Source: Monarcha castaneiventris obscurior (Eukaryota; Chordata; Aves; Passeriformes; Monarchidae). Taken from it: DNA of 64,000 bases. Every line of letters starts with the position of its first letter. Positions within the stretch are counted from its first letter, which is position 1. The stretch covers positions 529,501 through 593,500 of the forward strand of contig JAMPIT010000417.1 in the NCBI GenBank assembly GCA_026261815.1. Direction: 5' to 3'. A program made the translations under genes and the position numbers. The notes under the pieces are model-generated. The model was given only the letters and a program-made list of their open reading frames with translations. It searched no databases and had not been told where the DNA came from. Of the stretch, positions 50,931 through 63,484 are shown piece by piece.

Positions 50931-51426
50931 TGTCATGGTTTAGGAAAGCTACTCCCCAATGTACTGCTCCCACTGAAACCCCAAACCACATGCTGTTCAC
51001 TCTCTGCCCTGCTTTTCCCCTCCGCATCCCCACTGCAGCAGATTGGAGAGAAGAACTGGAGGCACAAAGTGCAAAGATCACAGATTGAGATGAGAACAAT
51101 TTACTGGAAACAACAATGAAACATGAAAATGGACAGTGACAGCAATAATATTAATACAAAAGTCTACAAAACAGAGAGTGAGGAGCTCAGCCCAACTGCA
51201 GCCACTCACCCCAACTGCTTCCTCCAGCTCTGGGCAAGTGTTACCCCACTGCTCCGTCCACTGCACTTGCTCAACCCAAAGGAACTTCTTCTCCCTGGAA
51301 CAGAGTTCTTTTACCTGGCCCTCAGCAATGACATGAGGTGGTATGGAGTAACCTCTGTGTTCTAGTAGGCATGTCCCCTCCTGGCTAATGCAAAAAATTA
51401 ACCTTGTCTTTGCTGGAACTAGGATA
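50931..51426 (-). mobile_element. Solo LTR of an avian endogenous retrovirus (ERVL-like), older copy
   Basis: The plus strand begins TGTCATGGTTTAGG and ends 'tgctggaactaggata'. Sense is minus, starting TATCCTAGTTCCAGC (the canonical TG start mutated to TA). Near the 3' part, 'cagtaaattgttctcatctc' parallels the poly(A)/R segment of the LTR at 46.9 kb, which supports the same superfamily. The length is 496 bp. Flanking 5-mers (GACTT and GAGCT) match at only three of five positions, so the target duplication is decayed or the ends are slightly off. No gag, pol or env lies next to it. The 139-codon minus frame at 51078-51497 and the plus frames of 66-80 codons fall in this LTR and are not genes. 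Confidence 0.78.
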
Positions 51427-51917
51427 GAGCTCTTACAGAAAATCACTACTTTTAAATCCAGGCAACATCCCTTTGTATACTTGCTTATTTCTTTCATTAT
51501 TTTTGAGGGGCATATACAATGGCTGTCTCCTGTTAGCTATATAGCTTTATTATTCAATGAAATTCTGGTATTTGGGCTGTTGCTTTGTGTATTCCTTAGT
51601 CCACCTTCTGTTCTGCAGCTTTATAGATTCATTAAAGGTCTGTGAAACATGCTATCAAAATGTCAAGCACCTTGCAGCTCTGATTCACGTCTGCTCAGCA
51701 TTCAGGTATTAGCTCCAGCAAACCTGCTGTGAACTTTTTATTGTAGCTAGTACAAACTTTGTGCTCTCCCTGTCAGTCTGCAAACATCTTTTGATACTGG
51801 TCTGTGATGCATTTGAAAACTGAATCTTGTCTTTCTATAGAAAATCTATAGAACTCTTCTTTCCATTTCCCTGACTGGATGAAATTGCTGTCAGTGCCTC
51901 AGAGGATCAATTAGAAA

Positions 51918-51939
51918 CTATTTCACTCATGTGAAATAG
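51918..51939. repeat. Perfect 9-bp inverted repeat, 4-base loop
   Basis: CTATTTCAC and GTGAAATAG flank TCAT. The right arm is partly repeated ('tgaaatag') immediately after. It is a small hairpin with no terminator or RNA gene context. Confidence 0.8.
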
Positions 51940-52356
51940 TGAAATAGAAAGACAATCTGAGCTCTTTCTCCAACGGGAAAAAAACAAAATCAAAATATTA
52001 ATTTATGTCAGACCTTCTTTCTGAATTTACCAAAGTTATGAATTAGTGGAGTTCTATTTTCAGTCTCTCAGTAAGTCCACATGCAGAGAGTACAGGATGA
52101 CAGCATGGCCACAAATGGCCCATCCCTTAGATCACTACTCCAAACAATGTCCTCCAGCTGGTTTGCAGTAATAACCCTAAACCATGTCTAACCTCAGCAG
52201 ACAAGCAACAGAGCATCACTGACTAGGTGAGACTATGTGACATCCCAGCACTGGTGTGCGAGTGCAAGATTACATGTGTTTTGTCCCTTAGCATGGCTTC
52301 TCTTTTCCTTTCAAGCTCAGTGTATCCAATCACCTACATCCAGAAAGGCAGTAAGG

Positions 52357-52396
52357 TCCTGTACACCAAATGTACAGGATATACACACCAAATGTA
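52357..52396. repeat. Perfect 9-bp inverted repeat plus 12-bp direct repeat
   Basis: TCCTGTACA (52357-52365), a 5-base loop and TGTACAGGA (52371-52379) form a perfect stem. The word 'acaccaaatgta' spans the loop at 52363-52374 and is repeated at 52385-52396. The stem core resembles the half-sites of steroid receptor elements (TGTACA), but the 5-base spacing within a hairpin makes a functional site doubtful. Confidence 0.7.
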
Positions 52397-54809
52397 GTTT
52401 TTCTGACTGAAGCATGGTGATTTTTGAACAACACAATGTCTTAAGGAATGAACAAGACATCTGTGGGAATGTCTATTAACTGGAAATTAGGAAACCACAG
52501 AGACTCATGAGGCACACATGGAACTTGTGATAGAGTATAAACATCCCTGAGTTATGCAGCCACCCAGAAAGTATAAATGAAGGGTTTAATTATCCTCTGC
52601 TGTGAGCAAGCAGATTATTAGAAATAGCTGTTCAAAAATTCAATCCCAGGTGAAAAAAAGCAACCGCTGGCTCCTCAGAAGAGATTTCTGTGGTACACAC
52701 TAAGGAAAGCTTTGGAAACAGAGACTGTCAGCCATGGAAAGTAGAAAACAAACCAGGGAAAGCAAAGCTTCTTCATATTTAACACAGGGTTTTCACAACA
52801 AAATCAGTAGCAGGAAGTGCAGTAGAGGACATTAGAAACTTTTAGAAAATAAGTAATCTTGTAGAGAGGAATCTCAGAGCTGTATAACTGCTTGCCACAT
52901 GTATCAGAACTATAAATTCCTGAGCTGCAATGAATTAGCAGAGACTATGGCAGGCAGGATGCCTGCTCTGTCACAAGTGGCTTGAGTGGATAATAGCTGT
53001 GTCTGGTGGTCAAGCCTCTTGTGTCATAACGAGCTCTCCTGCTATAGAGTTACTGTCTTTCAGGACAGCAGCACTCCTTTTCCTCTCCACCTCCATGATT
53101 TCCAGAATAGTTGAAAATACTGATAACCTGAAACATTTTTGTGTTGGTTGAAAGGAAATTAGGACTGTGGGAAAGGAAGATGCACCAGAAACTCCTTTAA
53201 AGGAGGTGTGGTAATGAAAGTACATACAGCTCTCCAAGCCAGAACAGAAATAGAGTACCTTGAGACCTTAAAATCAGGAGGAAAGAAGAGAAAACAGACG
53301 CAAAAATGTGTTTATGAAGCTATTGTCCAGTTCTGCTTTGAGCAGCTACGAAGAATGACCTCTAAAAAATAAATTACTGCAAAATAACATATAGAACCAC
53401 TCCTGTACTGAAAAATAGTCTTTGAAAAGGTAAGTAATTTCCCACTTCATAACAGTACTGAGTCAACCTCTTGTAGTTTCTCAAATACAGTGGGAATACA
53501 GAAACTGAAGGTCTAATTACATATATTTTCTTCCTATGAATCTACATTTCTTTCTGTTAGTATGCAAGCAGAAACTTAAATGTAAGTCTAAGGATCATCA
53601 GACCTAGTGTTCAAGACTGCTATTTTGAAAAGGTCATCTTCTTACATGCAAAACATTTAGAGTGAAATCGAAGCCTTGGCAAGTTTCTTATTGATCTCAT
53701 TTATTTCAGATGTATATACTTATCAGGAAAACCAATTTTCAATGAGGAAGGAATTGAACTGGAAATGTAACTTCATGAATAAAAATCTTACATATTCTTG
53801 CTACAAGATTTTCCTTTTGTATTTCAGGGTTTAGATTGGAAACTATTTTTTTTAATTCTCTGGAAACTTGTATTTAGTTCACCTATGCCACTTTATGGCA
53901 CTTCCTTCAAAGCCAGCTTCTATATTGGAAAGAATCTTCCTGCAGACATTTTAAATTCTAACCTGATTAACTCAGTTCTTTTGATTTATTTTTTGATTTC
54001 CTTCAGGTATCTGACCCATTCCAATTAATTACTACAGATGATAAAAATTAACATCTTATTAGCTAGAAGCCATAGCTACCATGGTACCCTCTACAAGAAA
54101 ATCATGCAGAAATGAAAAGATTTAGAGAAGTTTTAAGCACACACAAATTATTGGGAATATAAGATTAACTCCCAGTTCTACAAAATCTCTTTTATAGATG
54201 AATTTTATAGTGTCTGAAGACCAGGACACACTAGAGAGTAGACCAGATTTTGGACAGGAGATGTGCTACTGTACTTCATAGTTATCAGCAAAAAAACCTA
54301 GAACAAAAAAACCCCCTACAGCTAAAACTAGAAAGTCAGACAAGTTAGAATACTTTTGAACAACCATATGCCATCTAAGTGTAATGAACAGTCCTTGTGT
54401 TATTTTTTCTGTTACCAGATAAAATTGAAAGGCTAAGAACTCAGATGTATGTGATATTTCTACAAAATACATTTTTTTAATTCAAAAGTACATTTGTCAG
54501 ACACTAAAGTTTAATTCTTTACACATTTCTGTTCAGTTTGGGGAATGGTTTGGAAAAGGAGATAGGTATATGTGGCAGGACGTCCCCCCTCTCTCATGGA
54601 TGGGGTTTTTGGAAGAAATAACTTAGGCCAGACTAATAGCCCAGCGAGGAGCCAGAGACCTCAGCAGGAGATCAAAGAGCTCAGCAGGAAGTCACCTCCA
54701 GGCCCCTGGAAGTCTGACACCAAGCCCTGAGCACACATCTTAGTCTGAAAAGCAAATGTGGGAAGAGATGAAAGAAATATTCTTGACCAGAAGACACGGT
54801 TCTTATGTC

Positions 54810-54816
54810 TATAAAA
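54810..54816 (+). promoter_or_regulatory. TATA box of the LTR
   Basis: TATAAAA is followed by G/C-rich 'gcccacac', in the position expected for an LTR promoter, about 240 bp from the LTR start. Transcription would begin near 54840. Whether it still works is unknown. Confidence 0.5.
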
Positions 54817-55129
54817 GCCCACACAATTATCACAGAGGCAGAAGTCTCTTACATACTCCCCTGGAACATGCGAGAAGATTTCTCCCCAAAGCTGGATGCA
54901 GTTTTGAGGCTACTTTTCCAGAAATTGAGGGAAAGGATTTCGATGTGTACCCCATCAAGGATTGGATGGTAAGAAACATCTAACTAACTAATAACTAAGT
55001 TATACTATTTCTTGGCTAGCTGTAAATTTAATGGTACCTTTAACTCCACGTGTATTATACCAGTATCCCCTCTTGTCTTATCCTTGTGTAGTAATAGTCT
55101 GTTTTATGTCTGTTAGTTTTGTGTCTATT

Positions 55130-55135
55130 AATAAA
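55130..55135 (+). terminator. Polyadenylation signal AATAAA of the LTR
   Basis: AATAAA lies in an AT-rich run about 320 bp downstream of the LTR TATA box and about 120 bp before the likely LTR end, where an R/U5 polyadenylation signal is expected. Confidence 0.5.
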
Positions 55136-55254
55136 TAATTCATTCCATAATAGACCAGATCAACCATTATTAAAGAACTTGGGGATGAGAGTGGATTTTG
55201 GGGTGCTGGTCACCTCAATAACGTGACTGCCTGCTGCCAGAGGCCAGGGCAACA

Positions 55255-58200
55255 GACAGGAGCTGATTCAAACTGACATCATCCATTCATAATAGTATAT
55301 CCTCTCTATCAGACACGTGAAAATTATAAGGTCTATGTCAGGCAGAATGTTGTCCTCTCAGATGGTGAACATCACTCTATTTCAGGATCAGCTAAAAAAA
55401 GAATTGGGCTATGGGAAAATGTGGAAATGTCACAGCCTTTTTGTTGTTATTGTTATCTTTGGAATGAGTCAGTTCTGAAGGTTTTTCATTTACAATTGAA
55501 AATGTGAGCAAAAGGGTGAAAAAATTTTAAAGTGTCAGACACTTTGGATACTAAGAGAAATCATTTTAGTTTGACTACACACTAGTTAAAAAAACATTTT
55601 CACCAACTAGAAATATCAACTATTCTCAAAGCCTTTCGTGCAGCAGAAAAAAAGTATGGGTTAGAAAGTCAGGGTAATGCCCCTAAGCTGGGAGTCTGAG
55701 TTGGAATTTGAGTCTGTCAAAGAGGTCTCTTGGTGCTGGAGAATTGCTGCCTGTTTACTGGAAGTACATGCCTGTTTAAAAATACAGGGGATCATAAGGA
55801 GATGTTTTTCAAAGTTCTTAGGCTATTCAGTTTCTGCCTCTATATCTAAGCTGAAAGTGTCCCCTCTTGTTTGGTTTATGGGACGTATAAGTCTATGCAT
55901 TAAGCAAACTATCAGTTCTGCTTTAACTTAATTTTCTTTCTCTAATCATGATACATATCAAGATGACAACAAGCACTCCTCAAAATAGCAAGGACCAAAT
56001 CCGTTGTCCTCTAAGCAAAACTGCTTGACATTTGTGACATTTAAACCCCATTCTTAAAGGTAGTCAGGGAATGTGGTGAGACATGATTGCTCTCAGTCAA
56101 GCAACACAGGATATAACAGAAACATAGCCTGTGAAGGATGGGGCAGGGGTGCTCTATAGCTCACACAATGTGTCTTAAATTGCTGACAGTCACATTTTGT
56201 AGTGGTGAAAAATGATGAACTCTTCCACTTTTCTTTCTTTTAATCATTAGTAACACAGAACACAGTCACCTAAGGGTGTTTCTCTTTTGCATGGACTAAG
56301 GACGATGTTGTTTTCCACTTTTCACAGATTTTCTGGAGAAACCTGTAATGAAATAAATCAGAGTTTAGATTCTGTATCTGTAGGTTTGGGGCTGCAGTTG
56401 TTACAATCTTACTTCACCCCAATAGTGCAGTATTTAAAATAATTTCATTTTTAGCAGCTTTCTGAAAAGTCTAATCTTCTAACTACAGTAGGAGTATGTG
56501 GCAGATATGTTAGAGCAGTGAATTCCAGCCTCCAGTTTGTGCAAAGAGACAGTGAAGGAGGCAGTTCTGTGACTGCAGGCTGGAAGAGATTACACCGGTG
56601 AGCAATTTTGAAAATTGTATATGGAAATTTTCAAAGCTTTTGACCAAGAACATGTGCTGTGACTCCTGGGCCACCTTAGATAAATACCTCTCTTTCTTGA
56701 CAGGCTTAAAAGCTCAATCAATTGCTGTGAACTCTAAGAAGAAACATCAGAGATTCATGTAAATGCTTTTACTATTTACAATCATAGATTTAATTGCATT
56801 ACATTTAATTACAGTGAAGTACTGTTGATGCCTGTCTTCTCTTCATCTGTCTCCTGACAGCTTTAAAACCATTTCACTGGCATTCCTGGAAAATAGACTT
56901 TTTTTTAGAAAACCCTTCATATCAAAGCTGAATCCATTTGATTCTAAAGAAAAAAGAATGACATTAAAATAGTCAATTGTACCTCTAGGTTTATAGCATA
57001 CATAATATTTATCAAATTAAACCTTGTCAATTACTTTGTTTTGGTAATAAAAGCAGCTTTCTGCCTTTTCCTGTGTTAACATTAATTCTTCAATCTCAGG
57101 ACTATCAAACCATCAAATCTCTATATGTAATATACCCCCTCTATAGCATTTTCTTTATGGCAGCTTTACAAGATTTCTCTTAAAACAAAGCCTATGACTC
57201 TTATTATGGAAGAAGAGCTATTGAGATGGATGCTTTTACAGCCATTTCATTGTTTGTTTCCCTTTTTTAGCATACATATGCTTTATTTGGTATTTTGCAA
57301 GAATTTGAAAGCATCTTGTCAAAGAAAAAATAGTTATTTTTCTATAATTACATATGTCTAGTCCAGTTCACTGTCCTTGCTATTGTTTGTCAAGCTGCAT
57401 TGGGTTAACTTCCAGTGGTAGTTAATAAATTTCTGAGTTCTTTAATGTAGGGAGATGCAGCAAGAAAAATCTATGGTACAATATCACAGGAATTGTCTGT
57501 TAAGATGCTTCAGGTGTCTCTGAACACAGAGTGGAACTAATGAGTTACTAATTTTCACTGTTTCTAAGGCACATGTTTAAAGGCCTATCTATGTCACAGA
57601 TCCATACTTTAACAAGAAAAAGGAGGAAGGTATTTCAATGATGAGAACGAAAATCAATTGTTTTGTGTCAGACTTGATCTATATCAGCAAGACCAATTGA
57701 GATGCACCAAAATGTTGACATTGTATCTTTGATCAGAAACCAAAACCAAAATAAAAAGTTAGAGTAACTAGAATTTGAAATGGGAAGATGACAAAGTCAT
57801 TACTGATTGCCTTATTAAAGTAAAGACCTTTATTTTTCGCTTCCTTTAGTTTAAGATTTCATTCATAGATACATAGTGGCTGCTCAGCTGCCATTTAGCT
57901 ATTTTAGTCAATAAATAAAAATGATTATGTCTCCATTGTATCAAAAGGAAAAAAAAACACAATGAAACAACCCTAAATTAGTTTTAGAATTTAGTTTGTA
58001 TTTGCAGTGATAGAGGAGGAAATCAGATTCAGTTTGTAGATTATGGCACCTAATGCAGGAATCTCTAAGTAGAATTTCAGGCCTACATTGAGAAAGGTGG
58101 GTAGACTGTCATTTCACTTGAGAAATCTACATTATATTGAGAGTGTAGATAAGAGTGTGAGCATAAAATTTAGGTGTCTTAACTTTGAAGCTATATTTTA

Positions 58201-59521
58201 GCTATGTTGTTACCTGTAACACAGGTTATTAATCTTGAAGCTGGATTGTGATTGTGATTGTGATTGTTTGAGACAGTCATGCAAAAAGTCTCTGGTTCTT
58301 TTAAGGGGCGTAAATAAAAGTTTGCATGTGATTCTTGTGCTGATCTCTCTGAGCCTGAATTTGGTAATTTTTGGCTGTCATAAGGTTTGCCTACTTCAGT
58401 TTTTGCTGTGACCAAGAGAAGAGAAAAATAATTGACGAAGGGCTTGAGTATTGACTGACTTTCAGGCTACATATGAAGCTTTCAACCTACAGCTGTCAAA
58501 AGACTATAGACATTAGTAACCATCAAGACTAACAAACTGAATGTGTTGGAGACCATCATCTATGTTATTAAACTCTTATTTTCTAACCAGGACAGCTTTG
58601 TACCTGCCTAATAAGAGCAGTTAACCTCTCAACAGTGCTCAAAAGGTGTTTGGAGCAGGGATAGCTGACTTGGGCCAAATCACCACAGCACATATTCTAA
58701 CAATTTAGAGGTCTATACTGATTCAGGTCCTGGAAACATATCTTTGTACTCTTCGGTTTATTACTAGAGATACAGCTTATACATTTCTCCAACGTATTTA
58801 TAAAAATGTAGAAAATCCTGAGTGTTCTTATGCTGTGGTTGAAGACTTATTTGGATGCAGTAAGACAAGAACACCAATAGGTATTTCAGATATTTCTTTA
58901 AAGAAAATGAGCAAGATTGAAACCCTATCTAGATGTACAAGATTAAGTATTGTAGAAGAATGCTGCAGATGAGGGTCAAAACTATGGAGAAAACAGAGTT
59001 TTGAAGGCAAGATCTTGGAAAATATACAATTTTCAGTTACTTCAGCAAAGTCAGGATAACATTGCTATGACCCACTTCTCCCCATAGCCCTAAACTGATG
59101 AGAAACAGAAGATGTCTAATATGTGCATGACTTTGAAGTGAATCTTCCTTTTAAAATGTCCAGTATTTTCAGGAATTTACTCTGTAAAATTTTTTACACT
59201 GATTACCTTTTTCATCCTCATATGCCTCCTCCTTTGATTGGTTTGGATTACCTTTTAAAAAAGTTTTTCAATACTTTATTTTTCAAGTTGTACTTAGTTG
59301 GAAGGACAACATACTTAGCAATGTCTATTTCTGTTCTCCTGAAGTAAAGTAATTAAAACTTGCTGCACTTTCAGTTTGTGTGTTTAGTAGATATCTGTCA
59401 ACATTCCCTACCTGGATTTTCTTTTTCTCTCCTGCATATTTTAAGTGTGTATTTGCACTTCTGCAGGAATTTGAGCAAGGTCTGAATGTTAAGCAGAGAG
59501 AGTGTCTGCCACAAAATCAGG
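55255..59521. other. Unique AT-rich non-coding DNA
   Basis: No gene is supported over 4.3 kb. Frames are at most 84 codons without domains. The only repeat of note is the (GATTGT)4 array at 58244-58267. Confidence 0.55.
58244..58267. repeat. (GATTGT)4 hexanucleotide microsatellite
   Basis: Four exact GATTGT copies. On the minus strand they give the Asn-His run of the 74-codon frame there, which is therefore not a gene. Confidence 0.95.
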
Positions 59522-59745
59522 GTAACAGAATGGTTGAAGTTGGAAGGAATCTCTGGAGATCATCTTGTTCACAACCCCTCCTTAATAAGGTCACCTACCA
59601 GGACCATGTCTAGATGGCTTTTAAATATCTCCAATGTAAAAGTCCCCACTCTCTCCCTGGGCAATTTGATAACAAAAATGTCTAAAATTTACAATTGTCC
59701 CTACATTATGAATAGTTTCTCCTTATTGCTGTGTTGCAGTCCTCA
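59522..59745 (-). mobile_element. CR1 LINE 3' end fragment
   Basis: The reverse-complemented CR1 3' end begins at the left with 'gtaacagaatggttgaagtt' and 'ggaaggaatctctggagatc', then 'ccaggaccatgtctagatgg', 'cttttaaatatctccaatg' and 'tctccctgggcaa'. Beyond 59.67 kb similarity fades, although 'tagtttctccttattgctgt' still parallels the next CR1 segment. The 115- and 77-codon plus frames here read antisense CR1. The right end is approximate. Confidence 0.88.
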
Positions 59746-62700
59746 GCCTTCCTGCCATAACACCCAAAATTTACATTTCGTGATCATACCCTGTTCTGAT
59801 GCAATATTATCACAGTGGAAAAAGGACAACTAAAACTGATTTTGGAAGAAAGTAGCCTGTGACATAACCAGATAGAAATTCCACTAACGTGAAGTTTGAG
59901 CAACTCTTCAAAACGTGACTGCACTTTTTTTTTCTTTTTTAAATAGTAATTGTTTAAATGTTACACACAAGGTAAAGACTTCATTAAGGTTTCAAAAGAA
60001 ATAAAACAACAAATAAAGCCAACATTGGCCATTAGGATCTCAGCATTATCTGACATCTCTCGGGTAGTGCCTTAGAATTCTTTCCAGAAAATCCACAAAG
60101 TCCTTATTTTCCATGTTAATTATATCTTACCAGTTTTCTGAACAAAGGACAAAATATGTGCTACATTTTATCCAGTGTTGCAAAGAAATTTACACAATAA
60201 GGAGACTTTAAAGGGGTTTCGTTTGCTTGTTTGATGACAAACTTGCTATATGTAGATTTTGTGTTTACTTCACAAAAAATACTGGTCTGCAAATAATGCT
60301 GTACATGTACAGAGTAAATATTCTTAGACTTGCAACAAATATTTTGATTTTTATTTAAAATGCACATTTGAATCATGGCCTGCTGCCATTACATATTAAG
60401 AACAAAATTTTTGTGGCATAGCATCCAGTAACCTTTCTCTAAAATATAATATGCTCATTTTCACATTCTCCACAAAAATCTCTCAAAATAGAAATTTCAA
60501 CCACGTTCCAGAAAGCCATCTTTCAACCTAGAGCCAGCACGTATGAACACCTGCTCTTCCACATTGGAGAAGTCTCGGAGGCAAGAAAAGAGGCTCTCGT
60601 GTGAATCCAAGGATTACTCAGCAAAGCCTGCTGGTCTTGAGCAAACACATTAGTCTCTTGCTTAAAACTGATGCAGGTCACGTTCTCTGGGCCAACATGT
60701 GCAGACAAGACTGTTGAATTGCCATCTGTGCTTAATCTGTCACTGAAGAGCAAACAAGGGTGTTCCAGCCTTTCAAAGGAAATGCTGACTGGTAGGGACA
60801 TGTGCAGCATTAAAAAGCCCTCCAGTCACAGGACTCTGTTCACTTATGCCTTCTGTTTGATTGCTTTCTTAATTAATTATTTGGCCAAGATAGCTATCTT
60901 AATCAGTATAGGCATTTATTTAAAAGATTAATTGCTAAAAAAGAAGGAAAAAAAATTCCCCTTGAAGATTTTTTTTTTCAGTACCCTACAGCAGTTATGT
61001 AATTTCTGGATGTGTCTGTTCTAATTAGCCATCTTCTTCTTAAAGAACTCCTGGATTTTTAAAACATGATTCTCTGAAATTATGTGCTTAGGGATGTAAG
61101 AATGTACAAGAAGTACTTTCAAGCTACTTTAATATATTATCTAAGGGGGTTTTTTTAGAGACAATTCACACCAAAGCATGTTTCCAGGAGAAATGTTCTG
61201 CCAAAACTATTAATTTGACAGTGGGTTTTTAGTCCTCTTTTCTACAGTAGAGACACTTCTGTGGATTAAGAGTAGACTTTACCTTGCCAAAATCTTTCTC
61301 TCCTCTGAAACTCTCCTACGTATATACTAATTCATGCAGCTCCCTCTATCTTATTGCCATCACCAAAGAAAGGATGTAATTTCACAAACCATGTATTATG
61401 ACTCAGCTGCTGCAGCAACTAGAAAAACATATCAAATTACTTTCTCTCTAGGGGCAAGACATCACTTTGATAATTAGGTAAGATGGCAGAAAAAGCTGGT
61501 GGAAAGATCAAGACAAATGTGCCTGAATTTTAAATAATATGGATGACGTATATCTGTATAAAGCGACAGAGTTCCACCGCTATAAACGGCACTCTTATTA
61601 ATATAGCTTGAAAATGAAGCTTGATGTGTTTTGGATTTCTGTAATTTATCTAGAAAACTACTCAACTGGCTGCTATCATGGGTTGGGTGCTGAGGGCAGG
61701 GAGAGAAGATGAAATATAATCATGCAGTTTAGTTCCCCAGGCAGTTAGAGGGTCTTCCTTCCCATGAAGTCACAGGAATAGTAGAATAATTTTGCTGGAC
61801 CTTCCATTATGCTGCAAATGTACAGCAAACTGGACAATTTTCTAGCCTTTAAAAAGACTTCATAGCTTGAGTACCTATGGAAGAAGCAATATTATGAAGC
61901 CAAAGTCTTCTGAGAACAGTTTATTGACTTTACTCTGCCAGTGCATGAAGTCCTCATGAATCTTCCATGATCTCAGACATTTTCTGGCCAAGCACTCCCT
62001 TTTTCTGAAATTTACTGATGTATTTTGATTTGCCTCTGTCTCCTTAGCTAATCTACTATAAGTAGGTTTTCTTCTACGTTTAAGAGCAAAGTATCTCCAA
62101 CCTTTATTTTACTGAGCCTAAAAAGGAGAAAATTCAGCCCTATAATGGTAAAACTGTCTGTGTCAAACTGCCAAATTCAGTGGTATATTGCACCAGCTAT
62201 AGGCACTTTTCTAAGCAAATCTCTCTCTTTTTTTCGGGCTGTGGGCATAAAATAATCACTGTACTTAATGAATTCAGGATGGGTTCGTGCTCTCAAGCTC
62301 TATTCCATAGAGATAATGACATTAAAAAAAAAATCAATGTGTGGATTTTTTTAAAGTCTCCAAAACATTTCTAAAGTAGCTTTTATGTGTACTTTGTGGC
62401 ATGTCTAGATAACATGGCAGTGGAATATAATGGTCATTTTTAGCAATATTTGGGGTGTATGATGTAACTTGATCCTGGACTTACAATTTATAGATAATTC
62501 AGTTTCCTCAAACTCATGCTAATAGAAACAAAATTTATTTGGAATCAAAACCATAACATTCCATTTTGTTTTGAGCAGAATCTCCCCTCCGTCACCATTG
62601 TTATTTTCTAAACAGTGACCGTTTTTCATTGTGAACCTGACCTATGCTTTAATTTTGATAAACTGTGTTTTCAAGCAGGAAAATGTTCTGTTGGGCTCTC

Positions 62701-63484
62701 TGACTAGCTCTGCATATTAGAGCTGAGCAGATGGAAAGCTACTTGTACTACTCCCACCAGCACTGAGATTCAGGGGGTTGATGCTTTTCACTTCCCAGGA
62801 ATTTTTACTGGCTTCAGATTTTTCTCCTCCCACTCTCAACCCTCAATCCTCTTTGGGGCTGAAACCAGCCTTTTCTCCTGTTTTTCACTTCTTGCTTATC
62901 AGTAAGAGTTAAAAATATTCCCCACCTGAAACAAGAGCTGGGATGACCCCTGGATACACAGACATTTTTATTTCTTTTGCAGTGTGCATCCAGAGCTTTC
63001 TAAACAGTTTATGAATGGATTAAACATGCTGGCATATCTAGCAGCCTCAAATGAAAGACTGCTGCTTTGCCTGTAGAAGAATCAAAGTTTAAAATTGTTT
63101 GGCAACCCACTTATTACCATACGGAATGCCAGGACTGGAGCGGAGATTGAAATTCGGGATTTACATGGCTGAGGGCAGATTATTCATGCTTTCTTGAACT
63201 ATTTTGTTTCTTAACCATTAAGGCTATTAAACTATTTAGGACTTGTCCTAAAATGACTGTCCCTTCCCTTCCCAAATAATGTAATGCCTTAGTGCCCAGG
63301 TGCCATTTGTCAAGGAAATTGAATGGATATTTTGAGTTTAATCTGTTCTTTTCAGGCTGCCGTGGCTCGGTGCTAAAAGCTCTGCTGAACAGAGACGGGT
63401 TTCAATGCCAGGAATGAAAGCTTGGATCTGACAAAAAGCTACCATTACAAATAAAACCTTTTTGCTGCAAAGGCTCTGCCACTT
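59746..63484. other. Unique non-coding DNA left of the CpG island
   Basis: No gene is supported; frames are at most 95 codons (60.5-60.9 kb, opposite-strand pair, no domain). The sequence is complex and repeat-poor. Homeodomain-type TAATTAATTA occurs near 60.87 kb, and there are further AT-rich motif clusters up to 63.3 kb. This is the sort of flank that often holds regulatory elements next to a CpG-island promoter, but that is inference. Confidence 0.5.

Larger units (their letters stand above)
51427..54570. other. Unique non-coding DNA
   Basis: No gene is supported. Two small perfect hairpins at 51918-51939 and 52357-52379 are listed separately. Frames are at most 85 codons with no recognisable motif. 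'gaaaaggtaagta' near 53.43 kb is donor-like but isolated. Confidence 0.5.
54571..55254 (+). mobile_element. Probable LTR (retroviral type), plus sense
   Basis: The layout is that of a retroviral LTR. It has a TG start (TGTGGCAGGACG), a U3 of about 240 bp, a TATAAAA box at 54810-54816, an AATAAA signal at 55130-55135 embedded in an AT-rich stretch, and a U5-like end 'gccagaggccagggcaaca'. R would be about 290 bp, long but not unknown. If the end is 55254 (CA) the length is 684 bp, but no target duplication is seen. If it extends to 55294, a GTATA 5-mer flanks both sides (54566-54570 and 55295-55299). No primer-binding site or viral genes follow, so it would be a solo LTR. The 75-codon frame at 54756 is not a gene. 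Family unknown to me. Confidence 0.6.

Noticed and set aside
51078..51497. 139-codon minus frame and the overlapping plus frames
   Set aside because: They lie inside an LTR in which I recognise no protein-coding sequence.
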